From Acidobacteriota bacterium (GTDB lineage Bacteria > Acidobacteriota > Blastocatellia > Pyrinomonadales > Pyrinomonadaceae), in NCBI GenBank assembly GCA_019639195.1, contig JAHBSI010000002.1, positions 538,635 to 602,634 of the forward strand: a stretch of 64,000 nt of DNA. The letters run 5' to 3'. Shown here one piece after another: positions 8,334 through 18,273 of this stretch. The notes under the pieces are model-generated. The model saw only the letters and a program-made list of their open reading frames with translations. It was not told the DNA's origin and did no database searches. Made by a program: the position numbers and the translations under genes. Each line of letters starts with the position of its first letter. Position 1 is the stretch's first letter.

Positions 8334-9674
8334 ATGAGCACCGGAAGAAGAATACCATTTTGGGAAGCATTTCGATTCTGGCTAAAGCTCGGCTTCATAT
8401 CTTTTGGCGGGCCGGCCGGCCAGATCGCGATCATGCACAAGGAGCTCGTTGACAGGCGACGCTGGCTCGGTGAAGAACGTTTCCTCCACGCCCTAAACTA
8501 TTGTATGTTGCTCCCGGGGCCCGAAGCTCACCAACTCGCGATCTATATTGGCTGGCTGTTGCATCGGGTTTGGGGCGGAATTGTCGCCGGCGTGTTCTTT
8601 GTAGTTCCGTCGATCTTTGTCCTTTTAGGACTTTCCTATATTTACGCCGCACACGGGGCAGTCCCGGCGGTAGCTGGAGTGCTTGATGGGTTTAAGCCCG
8701 TGGTCGTGGCGATCGTTGTCGAAGCATTGTTAAAGATCGGTAAGCGGTCTCTAAAGGCTCGCGCCCACTACACAGTTGCGGCCCTGGCATTTGTTTCGAT
8801 CTTTTTCCTGCACGTTCCATTCCCTGTCATTGTGCTGGTCGCCGGTCTTATTGGGCTCTTCACTGTTAGGTATTTTCCCACATTCATCGCTCCAAGCATT
8901 GCAAAGTCAGTCGAGGCCGAACTGCCTTCGGCCAACGACCTGCTGCCTCTGGCGATCTCAGATCACGGTGAACTTCCGCCCCACACCAAGCCATCTCGCC
9001 GCCGGCTTTTTCAGGTCATGCTGATCGGCGTCGGATTGTGGGTGATTCCGTTCGCCGTACTCCTCCTATGCCATGGATGGGACAGTCTGCATATTCGAGA
9101 ATACACGTTCTTTACGCAAGCGGCATTGGTCACCTTTGGCGGAGCATATGCTGTCCTCGCTTACGTCACCCAAGCGGTAACGCAAGCCCCTTTCAATTGG
9201 CTGACACCGGGACAGGCCATTGATGGGCTTGCGCTGGCCGAAACAACGCCGGGCCCGCTGATCATGGTGCTTCAGTTCGTCGGCTTTATGGCCGGATGGA
9301 ACAATCCGGTAGGTGGTCTTTCGCCTACCGCAAGTGCAATTTTAGGTGCTCTGGTCACAACATATGTGACCTTTCTGCCATCCTTTCTGTTCATTTTTCT
9401 CGGAGCGCCATATATTGAATATCTTCGGGGCAGCAAAGTGTTGACAGGATCTCTTTCCATGATCACGGCAGCGGTTGTCGGTGTCATCTTAAACCTCGCC
9501 CTCGTTTTTGGGCTCGCGGTTATCGCACCCCACGGTTTGGGTGGTCCCGTCAATTGGGTGTCAGGCCTTCTAAGTATCTTTGGATTTATTGCGCTCTTTC
9601 GCTTTAAGATCGACGTCTTATGGGTTGTCCTTGCGGGAGGCTTTGTGGGGTTAATTCGAGCTATGCTTGCCTAA
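8334..9674 (+). CDS. chrA: Chromate transporter ChrA, two CHR domains
   Basis: An inner-membrane anion carrier of the CHR superfamily; characterised members export chromate, and in bacteria that do not meet chromate the true substrate may be sulfate or another oxyanion. ATG 8334 is chosen because GGAGA lies 3 bp upstream, giving 446 aa (long-chain, two-domain form). Both halves carry the family signature: [15 protein letters not shown] near the N-terminus and [15 protein letters not shown] in the second half, followed by [16 protein letters not shown]. Many hydrophobic segments run throughout. A tandem 14-bp repeat precedes it. Confidence 0.9.
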   Translation: MSTGRRIPFWEAFRFWLKLGFISFGGPAGQIAIMHKELVDRRRWLGEERFLHALNYCMLLPGPEAHQLAIYIGWLLHRVWGGIVAGVFFVVPSIFVLLGLSYIYAAHGAVPAVAGVLDGFKPVVVAIVVEALLKIGKRSLKARAHYTVAALAFVSIFFLHVPFPVIVLVAGLIGLFTVRYFPTFIAPSIAKSVEAELPSANDLLPLAISDHGELPPHTKPSRRRLFQVMLIGVGLWVIPFAVLLLCHGWDSLHIREYTFFTQAALVTFGGAYAVLAYVTQAVTQAPFNWLTPGQAIDGLALAETTPGPLIMVLQFVGFMAGWNNPVGGLSPTASAILGALVTTYVTFLPSFLFIFLGAPYIEYLRGSKVLTGSLSMITAAVVGVILNLALVFGLAVIAPHGLGGPVNWVSGLLSIFGFIALFRFKIDVLWVVLAGGFVGLIRAMLA

Positions 9675-9727
9675 TAACGAACCTTCAAGCAAGTTCATGC
9701 AAATTCCCCGGCGCCATAAAACGATCT

Positions 9728-11407
<1,680 letters not shown>

Positions 11408-11422
11408 ATAAACCTTTGATGC

Positions 11423-12661
11423 TTAATGTCTGCCTCCGAACGGCCCGGCCGAGATCATTTGGATGATCGGCAAATAGATCGCAAGCAGAATTACGACGAC
11501 GACGCCCGCCATAAAGAGCAGAATGAGCGGCTCGAGGAGCGTCGTAAGCTGTTCGAGCCGAACTTCGGCTTCAGCGTCATAGAACGCCGCGACCTCGTCC
11601 AGCATCTCACGCAAGCTGCCGGATCGTTCGCCGATCCCGATCATATCCAGCCCAAGCGGCGGTATCCAATTTGCTGTCTCAAGAGCTTCGGTAAATCCGC
11701 GGCCTTCGCGAATGAGCGGCAGAACCGACTGGCTTTTTCGCCTGAGTTCAAGGTTGTTCAGGGCCTGAGACGAAATATCCCACGATTCAGGCACCGTAAT
11801 TCCGCCGGAGAGCAGCGTCGAGAGCGATCGCGAGAGCTGAGCCGTTGCCATATTTCTCACGAGCTGACCGGCAACCGGGATCCGTAAGACGGTCTTGTGC
11901 AAAAGCAGCTTGCCGTTCTGCGTTCGGAACCAAAAGATCAGCCCGAGAATCACGATGATGATCAGCGGCAAGACCCACCAGATATTCGCTACGATGCCGC
12001 CGGAAATGTAAACGACCGCCCGCGTAAGCACGGGCAGTTCGCGGCTTTGGTTCAGATTCCGGAACAGGTCCGACATTCGCGGCACGATATAAAGCGTCAG
12101 AAACGCAACCATTATCGTTGCCGCAACGAGCAAAAATGCCGGATAGGCGAGAGCCCCGCGGAGTTTCCTCGTGATCGCGACGCTCCGACGCAAATAGGTG
12201 ACAAATCGTGCAAGAACATCGTCGAGAGCTCCGCTCTTCTCACCCGAAAGTATCGACGCAGTGTAGATCTTCGGGAAGATCCCTTGCTCCTCGAATGCCT
12301 GAGAAAGCGGTTCGCCGTTCTTGATGCGCTCTTCAACATCGGCGAGCACCGTCCGAAGGCTCGCTGACCCGGAGCGCGTTTTTAGAAGCTCGATCGCCTG
12401 AAGGACCGGAATACCCGCGCGCAGAAGCGCCGAGAATTGCTGATTAAAGAGCAGAAAATCCGCCTGTTTGACCTTTGTGTGCTTGCCCGAACCTCCGAGC
12501 CCTAGGACGGACGATAGACCATTCTCGGCCGAGGAAACGGCAAAAACGCGAAATCCGTCGGCCTCGAGCCGAAGTTTTGCTTCCGAAGCGCCGACGGCTT
12601 CGACCATCTTTGTTACGATCTCGCCGGATGGAGTTCCAAGGCGGCAGATGAATTCAGGCAT
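11423..12661 (-). CDS. GspF/PilC-family inner-membrane platform protein
   Basis: A 412-residue polytopic inner-membrane protein that anchors the assembly ATPase of a type IV pilus or type II secretion system. It has two repeated T2SSF domains: the first contains LLFNQQFSALLRAGIPVLQAIELL, the second AQLSRSLSTLLSGGITVPESW. They are joined by membrane segments (AYPAFLLVAATIMVAFLTLYIV; WVLPLIIIVILGLIFWF) and followed by a C-terminal one (LILLFMAGVVVVILLAIYLPII). It is the first gene of a two-gene operon with the ATPase. Confidence 0.9.
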   Translation of the reverse strand: MPEFICRLGTPSGEIVTKMVEAVGASEAKLRLEADGFRVFAVSSAENGLSSVLGLGGSGKHTKVKQADFLLFNQQFSALLRAGIPVLQAIELLKTRSGSASLRTVLADVEERIKNGEPLSQAFEEQGIFPKIYTASILSGEKSGALDDVLARFVTYLRRSVAITRKLRGALAYPAFLLVAATIMVAFLTLYIVPRMSDLFRNLNQSRELPVLTRAVVYISGGIVANIWWVLPLIIIVILGLIFWFRTQNGKLLLHKTVLRIPVAGQLVRNMATAQLSRSLSTLLSGGITVPESWDISSQALNNLELRRKSQSVLPLIREGRGFTEALETANWIPPLGLDMIGIGERSGSLREMLDEVAAFYDAEAEVRLEQLTTLLEPLILLFMAGVVVVILLAIYLPIIQMISAGPFGGRH

Positions 12662-12837
12662 AAGTTAGGGCGACCCACGGTGAAAGCCTTTCAAACAAGG
12701 GCTTTACGTCTTCAAAGGGCGAATTATAACACGTTCGGCCGCCCGAAATGTTCCGTTTCGCGGCAACCGGGGCGAACCTTGTAAATTCTTTTGGCGAAAC
12801 AACCTTCGCACTCTCGTCGGCATCTTAAAAAAATACA
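12662..12837. other. Divergent intergenic region between pilus genes and VWA genes
   Basis: No gene is seen. The right part leads into the sigma-70 promoter at 12838-12866. I could not pick out a clear promoter for the minus-strand pilus operon. Confidence 0.4.
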
Positions 12838-12866
12838 TTGAACGGATTTTCGCGAATCTCTACAAT
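12838..12866 (+). promoter_or_regulatory. Sigma-70 type promoter of the VWA gene pair
   Basis: TTGAAC (12838-12843), a 17-bp spacer and TACAAT (12861-12866), each one or two bases from consensus. A start near 12873 would leave a leader of about 17 nt before the ATG at 12890. Confidence 0.7.
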
Positions 12867-12889
12867 AGAATTGTTCCTCTCGAGCATGT

Positions 12890-13870
12890 ATGCGTAAACT
12901 TTTGGGCATTGAGCACCCGCGTTTTGCGATCCTGCTTGCCTATCTATTTCTCGTCGCATTTTCGGCCGGGACCGTGTCGGCACAGGCTCCGACACCACGC
13001 CCAACGCCTCCGGACAACGGGCCGATCAAGGTCAAGACGGATCTGGTCACGGTAACCGCAACTGTGACAGACGTTTACAATCGTTATATTTCAGGGCTTA
13101 AGAAGGACGCCTTTACGATCATCGACAATGACGAGAAGCAGGAGATCACTTTCTTCAGCGACAGCGATTCGCCTGTTTCGCTCTCGATCATCTTTGACGT
13201 GTCCGGCTCGATGAGCGGCGATAAGATAATGAAGGCGCGTCATGCCCTTTCGCGTTTTATTGCAACGAGCCATCCGATGGATGAATACTTCCTGATCGCA
13301 TTCAACAATAAGGCTCAGCTCCTCATCGACCGTTCGCGAGACGGAGAAGCTGTTTTGAGAAAACTCACGCTGGTCGAACCAAAGAAGGATACCGCTCTCT
13401 ACGATGCGGTCTATCTCGGTGTTGAAAAGGTCATGCGCGGCTCGCATCAGAAGAAAGCAGTGCTGATCATCAGCGACGGCCAGGACAACGCCTCACGATA
13501 TAAGTTTGGCGAGGTAAGGCGCCTGCTCAAGGAATCAGATGTTGTCGCCTATTCCATTGGAATTCAGGGGCGCAATGACGCCGCGACCGAAGTTGGGCTG
13601 CAGGGCCAGGCCTTTCTCGACGAGATCAGCAATATCACTGGCGGCCGAGCCTTCTATCCGGAATCCGACGTTGAGATGGACGATGCCTTCGAACGGATCG
13701 CCCTTGAACTTCGCCATCAATATTCGATCGGCTACACACCAAAGGACTTTGAACCTAACGGCAAATGGCGTAAGGTCAAAGTTAAGGTCAAACGCCCGAG
13801 AGGTTTGCCGCGTCTAAGCGTTCGGGCACGCGAAGGCTATTTCGCCTCGCCGTCCTCGGATTATCGATAG
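12890..13870 (+). CDS. Secreted VWA-domain protein, acidobacterial VWFA-related type
   Basis: A 326-residue exported protein. It begins with a basic stretch and hydrophobic core (FAILLAYLFLVAFSAGTVSAQ) that reads as a signal peptide with cleavage after Ala-Gln. A von Willebrand A domain follows, with an intact metal-ion-dependent adhesion site (FDVSGSMSGDK, DxSxS), a downstream DTALYDA threonine/aspartate loop and IISDGQDNAS. Its C-terminal LRHQYSIGYTPK segment is typical of the acidobacterial family also called VWFA-related. The molecular role of the family is unknown; binding of a protein or glycan on the cell surface is an inference. It is followed with no gap by a paralogue. Confidence 0.85.
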   Translation: MRKLLGIEHPRFAILLAYLFLVAFSAGTVSAQAPTPRPTPPDNGPIKVKTDLVTVTATVTDVYNRYISGLKKDAFTIIDNDEKQEITFFSDSDSPVSLSIIFDVSGSMSGDKIMKARHALSRFIATSHPMDEYFLIAFNNKAQLLIDRSRDGEAVLRKLTLVEPKKDTALYDAVYLGVEKVMRGSHQKKAVLIISDGQDNASRYKFGEVRRLLKESDVVAYSIGIQGRNDAATEVGLQGQAFLDEISNITGGRAFYPESDVEMDDAFERIALELRHQYSIGYTPKDFEPNGKWRKVKVKVKRPRGLPRLSVRAREGYFASPSSDYR

Positions 13871-14998
13871 GTGAGTGAACATTCTTTGATGAAAAGTTTG
13901 AGATCTGCTGCTTTTTTGGCTGCGATCGTAGCGATCGTGGCCCTTGTTTCGGAAATTTCAGGTTCGGTTGATGCGGCCGGCAAGACCGGAGACGCATTGC
14001 CGACCCCGACTCCAACGCCTGCGGCTAAACCTGCACCGACGGCAACACCGATCCCGGAAGACGACGTGATCCGGGTCGAAGCCGAACTCGTCAACCTCAA
14101 TGTTAGGGTGGTTGACCGAAACAATCGCACAATTAACGACGTTCCCGAGAAGGATTTTAAGATCTACGAAGACGGCGTGCTCCAGACCATCGACTTCTTC
14201 TCGCGATCTGAGGTGCCGACCAATTACGCCCTGGTTATCGATAATTCGGGATCGCTGCGTGCTCAACTCGACAAAGTTATCGAAGCGGGCAAGATCCTCG
14301 TCGATATGAACAAACCGGAGGACGAAACCGAGATCGTCCGCTTTATCGGTAGAGACAAGATCACGATCGAGCAGCCGTTTACTGCGAATAAGCAGGACCT
14401 TAGCGATTCTCTTGAAAATCTATTTATCGAGGGCGGCCAGACGGCCATCATTGATGCCGTTTATCTCGCCGTCGAGAACGTAGATAAGTACGAACAGTCA
14501 AAGAAGATCGACGAAAGACGCCGTCGGGCGATCGTACTCGTAACTGATGGTGAGGATCGCGACAGCTATTACAACGAAAAACAGCTGTTGGACCTTCTTC
14601 GCGAATCCGAGGTCCAGATCTATGTTGTCGGCTTCCTTGGCGACCTCAGTAAAGAAGGCGGTTTTATCGGCAAAAGCCCGCAGGAAAAGGCAAGAGCATT
14701 CCTCCAGCGAATGGCCGATGAAAGCGGCGGAAAGACCTACTTTCCGGCGGACGCGAGTGAGCTCCCGAATATTGCAAAGCAGATCTCGGGCGAACTCCGA
14801 ACGCAGTATTCGATCGGCTATATCCCGACAAATGATCGGAAGGATGGGAAGTTCCGATCGATCAAGGTCGTCGTTGCTGATGGTCCAAACGGGCAGAAAC
14901 GAATTCCCGTTACACGTGCAGGCCGCACGGCCGATAACAGCGACGCGCCGCCGAGGCTTGCTGCTCCGGCAAATACTACAAAGCTGCCTAAGAACTGA
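13871..14998 (+). CDS. Secreted VWA-domain protein, second paralogue
   Basis: A 375-residue paralogue of the preceding gene. The frame can start at GTG 13871, directly after the previous TAG, or at ATG 13889 (MKSLRSAAFLAAIVAIVALV), which begins nearer the signal peptide; I cannot decide between them. After a Pro/Thr/Ala linker comes the family's own N-terminal region (DVIRVEAELVNLNVRVVDR), then a VWA domain with MIDAS DNSGSLRAQ, TAIIDAVYLAV and VLVTDGEDRDS. The end has LRTQYSIGYIPTNDR. The pair is almost certainly translated from one mRNA and may work together. It is convergent with the BMC operon. Confidence 0.85.
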   Translation: MSEHSLMKSLRSAAFLAAIVAIVALVSEISGSVDAAGKTGDALPTPTPTPAAKPAPTATPIPEDDVIRVEAELVNLNVRVVDRNNRTINDVPEKDFKIYEDGVLQTIDFFSRSEVPTNYALVIDNSGSLRAQLDKVIEAGKILVDMNKPEDETEIVRFIGRDKITIEQPFTANKQDLSDSLENLFIEGGQTAIIDAVYLAVENVDKYEQSKKIDERRRRAIVLVTDGEDRDSYYNEKQLLDLLRESEVQIYVVGFLGDLSKEGGFIGKSPQEKARAFLQRMADESGGKTYFPADASELPNIAKQISGELRTQYSIGYIPTNDRKDGKFRSIKVVVADGPNGQKRIPVTRAGRTADNSDAPPRLAAPANTTKLPKN

Positions 14999-15010
14999 GA
15001 GAACTTTCAG

Positions 15011-15331
15011 TTATTTTTCGGGGACCGTGCCGGAGATCTTCTTGCGCGTGGTTTCGCCGGTAACAAGTACCGGAATGTTCTCATCAACATTCTCATGCGG
15101 CCGCGGGATGACGTGAGTTGCTGTCACCTGCCCGATCTTTCTGGCTGCTGCCGCACCCGCATCGACCGCCGCCTTTACAGCACCGACCTCGCCGCGAACA
15201 ATGGCCGTTACAAGCCCCGCGTCGATCTTCTCATAGCCCACGAGCTGGACGTTTGCGGCCTTCACCATTGCATCCGCAGCCTCGATCATCGCGACCAGGC
15301 CAAAACATTCAACCATTCCCAAAGCCTGCAT
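15011..15331 (-). CDS. BMC-domain shell protein (hexamer type), last gene of BMC locus
   Basis: A single-BMC-domain protein of the PduA/EutM/CcmK type that forms hexameric tiles of a bacterial microcompartment shell. The start at ATG 15331 ([12 protein letters not shown], 106 aa) is preferred to the upstream TTG because GGAG lies 8 bp before it. The family core is intact: AIEAADAM-like [19 protein letters not shown] and [19 protein letters not shown], then HVIPRPH. The pore loop reads Lys35-Ile-Asp-Ala-Gly, with an acidic residue where PduA has Gly-Ser. It differs there from the second shell protein at 17692-18084. It has a short C-terminal tail of about 20 residues. Confidence 0.95.
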   Translation of the reverse strand: MQALGMVECFGLVAMIEAADAMVKAANVQLVGYEKIDAGLVTAIVRGEVGAVKAAVDAGAAAARKIGQVTATHVIPRPHENVDENIPVLVTGETTRKKISGTVPEK

Positions 15332-15346
15332 ATTAATCTCCAAAGA

Positions 15347-15442
15347 TCAGCTGCTTTTCTTCCTGCGGATGATCAGCACGAGGGCGAAAATACCCATCAC
15401 CACGAAAATACTGCCAAAAACGATTACGGTGGCCGCGATCAT
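15347..15442 (-). CDS. 31-residue single-membrane-span micro-protein inside the BMC locus
   Basis: ATG 15442-15440 follows the TAG of the zinc-ribbon gene with no intervening base, and the frame ends at TGA 15349-15347. The product is 31 residues: a hydrophobic span (TVIVFGSIFVVMGIFALVLII) followed by the basic tail RRKKSS, the pattern of a small single-pass membrane protein with a cytosolic C-terminus. A GAGG lies about 12 bp before the start, and the shell gene's ribosome site begins right after the stop. Position and composition make it a plausible coupled gene; I do not recognise a family. It could also be chance, since short hydrophobic frames are common. Confidence 0.5.
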   Translation of the reverse strand: MIAATVIVFGSIFVVMGIFALVLIIRRKKSS

Positions 15443-15865
15443 CTACTTAAAGACCTCGAGGTAAACGACGATGATCGCCGTTATGACAAATATCGCCGCC
15501 GCCATGATCATTATGCCGATACCTGACGCATCAGCCGGTTCGGCCCACTCCGTTCGACCTGGCTTCCGCTTGGCAAGGCGAGCTGCCTGCCGTTCGCGCG
15601 CCGCACGAACGCGATTTGCATTCGCTTCCTCCGAGGCGGCGTCCGCAGCCGACTCTTTCTCTGCTTTTGCAAATGCCGCCTCAAGGTCTGCCTTTGCCCT
15701 CACTTCCGGCGGTTCAGCCGTCGCTGCGGGTGCAGCAACATCCTCGGTCGGAGGTTCGATAGCAGGGCCGTTCACGGGCTTTCCACAGGCATAACAAAAG
15801 CTCGTGCCCTCGCGGACGTCAGCCCCACAGGCCGCACAGATCGGATTTTCGACAACAGCTTCCAT
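15443..15865 (-). CDS. Zinc-ribbon protein with charged helix and C-terminal membrane anchor, BMC locus
   Basis: A 140-residue protein with three parts. Residues 8-28 form a zinc ribbon (CAACGADVREGTSFCYACG). Residues about 35-105 are Ala/Glu/Arg-rich, low-complexity and probably helical. Residues about 117-137 form a C-terminal transmembrane segment (IGIMIMAAAIFVITAIIVVYL). The topology suggests a tail-anchored protein with its zinc ribbon in the cytosol. It starts 4 bp after the aldehyde dehydrogenase stop and is followed at once by the membrane micro-ORF, so it is firmly part of the BMC operon. I know no such component in model BMCs; a membrane tether is a guess. Confidence 0.75.
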   Translation of the reverse strand: MEAVVENPICAACGADVREGTSFCYACGKPVNGPAIEPPTEDVAAPAATAEPPEVRAKADLEAAFAKAEKESAADAASEEANANRVRAARERQAARLAKRKPGRTEWAEPADASGIGIMIMAAAIFVITAIIVVYLEVFK

Positions 15866-15869
15866 TTAA

Positions 15870-17606
15870 CTAAACGCTGGCAAAGACCTCTCGTTCTTGG
15901 CCGAGATCACGAGCCGACGGCGTCAGGATCGTCTTCTTATTGATGTAGATCTTCTCACCTCGATCGATCGCCCGCCGGACATCATCCTCACTCACAAAAT
16001 CCACAGGCTGCGGCGGCCCTTTTTCGACGATCGGTTCAGCATATACGTGGTGAATTATCGTCTCCTTCTTGTCCGGCTCAACCGAAGGCTCGGGCTTGGG
16101 CGGAACAGGAAGCGGTTTTGAAGGCTCTGCATCAGCGGCCGGTTCGGGCCGGCTGCGCAGGAAACTATCAACGATCTTCGCTATCTCTTCGCGCCTCGGT
16201 TTTACGCGTGCTGGCGGTGACGCCGGTACTGCGGCAGGCCTTTCCGAGCTTGCACTCTTATTTATCGGCTTAGTTTCGAAGGCCACACGCTTTACATCCA
16301 TCAAATGGATCGGCGATACGTTGTCCGACGTTACATTTCCGCCCCACGAACCGCACCCGAGCGTCATCGAAGGAGAAAGATCGGTCGAGAATCCAATGGC
16401 GCCGTGCGTTGTCGGCGAATTGATGATCACGCGGGCGGCCGGCATCTGCTTACCGTACTCGATCGCCGCCGCTCGATCCTGCGTGTGCATTCCCGCCGTA
16501 TGCCCCATTCCCCCAAACCTAAGTATCTCTTCGCAGCGAGCAGCACCTTCCTGAACCCCGTTTGCCACAAAGAAGGCGAGGGTCGGAGAAAGCTTTTCAA
16601 ATGACCACGGAAAGTCGCGTCCGACGCCGCCGCAGTCCGCAAGCAGACAGCGTGTACCTTTCGGGACACTGACACCCGCGAGCTGGGCGATGTATTCCGC
16701 GGGTTTTCCTACAATTCCCGGATTTAGCGTTCTCTGCGGGGTCAGAAGCACCCTCGCGACCGCTTCAGCATCCGAAGCGGACAAAAAATGCCCGCCCTGA
16801 CGCGTAAATTCGGCCCGCACTGCCGCTTCGACCGGAGCATCGACAACAACGCTCTGTTCGCTCGCACAGATCGTGCCGTTGTCAAAACAAGTTCCGGTGA
16901 GGATGTCCGCAACGGCCTTGGCCGGATCCGCAGATCTCTCGATGAAAACGGGCACATTTCCCGGCCCAACGCCGAACGCCGGTTTACCCGATGAATAAGC
17001 AGCCCGAACGAGGCCCGTCCCGCCTGTCGCGAGGATAACGGCCGTGCGTTTGTGCTTCATCAAGGCCTCGGTGCCTTCGATCGTCGAAACCGTCAAGCAC
17101 CGCACTGCATCTGCCGGAAGCCCCGCATTTACGCCCGCATCCCGCATGATCCGCGTGGTTTCGGCAATGCATTTCGCAGCCGCCGGATGCGGCGAAAGCA
17201 CTATTGGGTTGCGGGATTTGATCGCAATGATGATCTTGAAGATCGCAGTTGAGGTCGGATTCGTCGATGGAATGATCGCCGCAACTACGCCGCGGGGACT
17301 CGCGATCTCGACAACGCTCGCCGAATCCTTGATAACGCCGACCGTCTTTAGGCCCTTAAAATAGTTCCAAACATCTTCGGCGGCAAACCGGTTCTTCTCG
17401 AACTTGTCCTCAGGCTTTCCGTATCCCGTCTCATCATGAGCCATCTGGCCGAGCCGAGCACAATCAGCCAACGCGGCCTTGGCCATCGCGTCGCAAATGC
17501 CGTCGATCTTTTGCTGGTCGAATGCCGCAAGCACAGCGAACGCAGCAAATGCCGCATCAACTGCGTCACGTGCTTCCTGTTGTGCGAGAAGATCCTTGTC
17601 GGCCAT
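15870..17606 (-). CDS. BMC-associated CoA-acylating aldehyde dehydrogenase (EutE/PduP-like) with C-terminal extension
   Basis: A 578-residue enzyme related to EutE/PduP, which convert an aldehyde plus CoA and NAD+ to acyl-CoA inside microcompartments. The catalytic Cys247 lies in [11 protein letters not shown], the nucleotide loop in [17 protein letters not shown], and the substrate loop in [14 protein letters not shown]. The catalytic part ends near residue 445. A long Pro/Ala/Lys-rich tail follows. Within it residues 472-486 ([15 protein letters not shown]) form an amphipathic helix flanked by disordered linkers, like known BMC encapsulation peptides. The last 40 residues ([14 protein letters not shown]... 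[11 protein letters not shown]) form a second small conserved-looking module of unknown role. It sits between the two shell genes. Substrate aldehyde not readable. Confidence 0.9.
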   Translation of the reverse strand: MADKDLLAQQEARDAVDAAFAAFAVLAAFDQQKIDGICDAMAKAALADCARLGQMAHDETGYGKPEDKFEKNRFAAEDVWNYFKGLKTVGVIKDSASVVEIASPRGVVAAIIPSTNPTSTAIFKIIIAIKSRNPIVLSPHPAAAKCIAETTRIMRDAGVNAGLPADAVRCLTVSTIEGTEALMKHKRTAVILATGGTGLVRAAYSSGKPAFGVGPGNVPVFIERSADPAKAVADILTGTCFDNGTICASEQSVVVDAPVEAAVRAEFTRQGGHFLSASDAEAVARVLLTPQRTLNPGIVGKPAEYIAQLAGVSVPKGTRCLLADCGGVGRDFPWSFEKLSPTLAFFVANGVQEGAARCEEILRFGGMGHTAGMHTQDRAAAIEYGKQMPAARVIINSPTTHGAIGFSTDLSPSMTLGCGSWGGNVTSDNVSPIHLMDVKRVAFETKPINKSASSERPAAVPASPPARVKPRREEIAKIVDSFLRSRPEPAADAEPSKPLPVPPKPEPSVEPDKKETIIHHVYAEPIVEKGPPQPVDFVSEDDVRRAIDRGEKIYINKKTILTPSARDLGQEREVFASV

Positions 17607-17635
17607 CGAACTTACGGAAAGTGTGTTAAGAATTG

Positions 17636-17674
17636 GTGCCCTCGCAAACAGAACACACGTTCACGCGAGGGCAC
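17636..17674 (-). promoter_or_regulatory. Long hairpin between shell gene and aldehyde dehydrogenase gene
   Basis: A perfect 10-bp stem, GTGCCCTCGC / GCGAGGGCAC, with a 19-nt loop, in the 85-bp gap between the shell gene stop and the dehydrogenase start. On the minus strand the stem is followed by CAATTCTTAAC rather than a T-run. A processing or partial-termination element that lets shell protein be made in excess is plausible. Confidence 0.55.
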
Positions 17675-17691
17675 ATTAAACAAATGGAACG

Positions 17692-18084
17692 CTATTTCGA
17701 GCGGCTCTTGCTGCCTTCAGTGGAGATCGCTGACGAACCGGCGTCACCCGAAGTAAGTGATTTACCGCCGCCGCGAAGAGCCTTTTCATCCGGGCTGTAG
17801 CCGACAGCTCCGCCCTTGGGCAGAACCCGTTCGACCTCCGAATGCGGACGTGGGATCACGTGGACGCTGATAAGCTCGCCCACCCGGCGTGCGGCAGCCG
17901 CTCCGGCATCGGTCGCAGCCTTGACCGCACCGACGTCCCCGCGAACAAATATAGTTACGTATCCGGCGCCGATATATTCCTTACCGATCAGCTGGACGTT
18001 TGCGGCTTTGACCATCGCGTCGGCCGCCTCAACAGCACCGACAAATCCCTTGGTCTCGACCATTCCGAGTGCCTCTAAACTCAT
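17692..18084 (-). CDS. BMC-domain shell protein with C-terminal extension, first gene of BMC locus
   Basis: A 130-residue hexamer-type shell protein. Residues 1-92 are the BMC domain ([46 protein letters not shown]), strongly PduA-like. The pore loop is Tyr37-Ile-Gly-Ala-Gly, without the acidic residue of its partner at 15011-15331, so the two pores should differ in selectivity. About 38 extra residues (rich in Gly/Ser/Lys, ending SKSRSK) extend past the usual end and could reach the outer or inner face. GAGG lies 9 bp before the ATG. It leads the operon and is divergent from the RodZ-like gene. Confidence 0.95.
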   Translation of the reverse strand: MSLEALGMVETKGFVGAVEAADAMVKAANVQLIGKEYIGAGYVTIFVRGDVGAVKAATDAGAAAARRVGELISVHVIPRPHSEVERVLPKGGAVGYSPDEKALRGGGKSLTSGDAGSSAISTEGSKSRSK

Positions 18085-18119
18085 TGACTGTTCCTCACTT
18101 AAAATTAAGCTAGCTGGAT

Positions 18120-18146
18120 TTTATAACACGAAGATTCGATAGCCAA
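18120..18146 (-). promoter_or_regulatory. Possible promoter of the BMC operon
   Basis: Read on the minus strand, TTGGCT (18146-18141) precedes TATAAA (18125-18120) with a 15-bp spacer, 36 bp before the first BMC gene. The -10 is good; the short spacer makes the call tentative. Confidence 0.35.
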
Positions 18147-18273
18147 AATTATCACGAGAGGCAGCGTATCTTCAAGCGTTGTTATCAGGTTACGAAATTG
18201 ACATCACAAGGTTGACCGCATAAAATTTTGTATTTACGAACGATTGCTTCCCAAGTCGGCGCTATTGTCTGAA

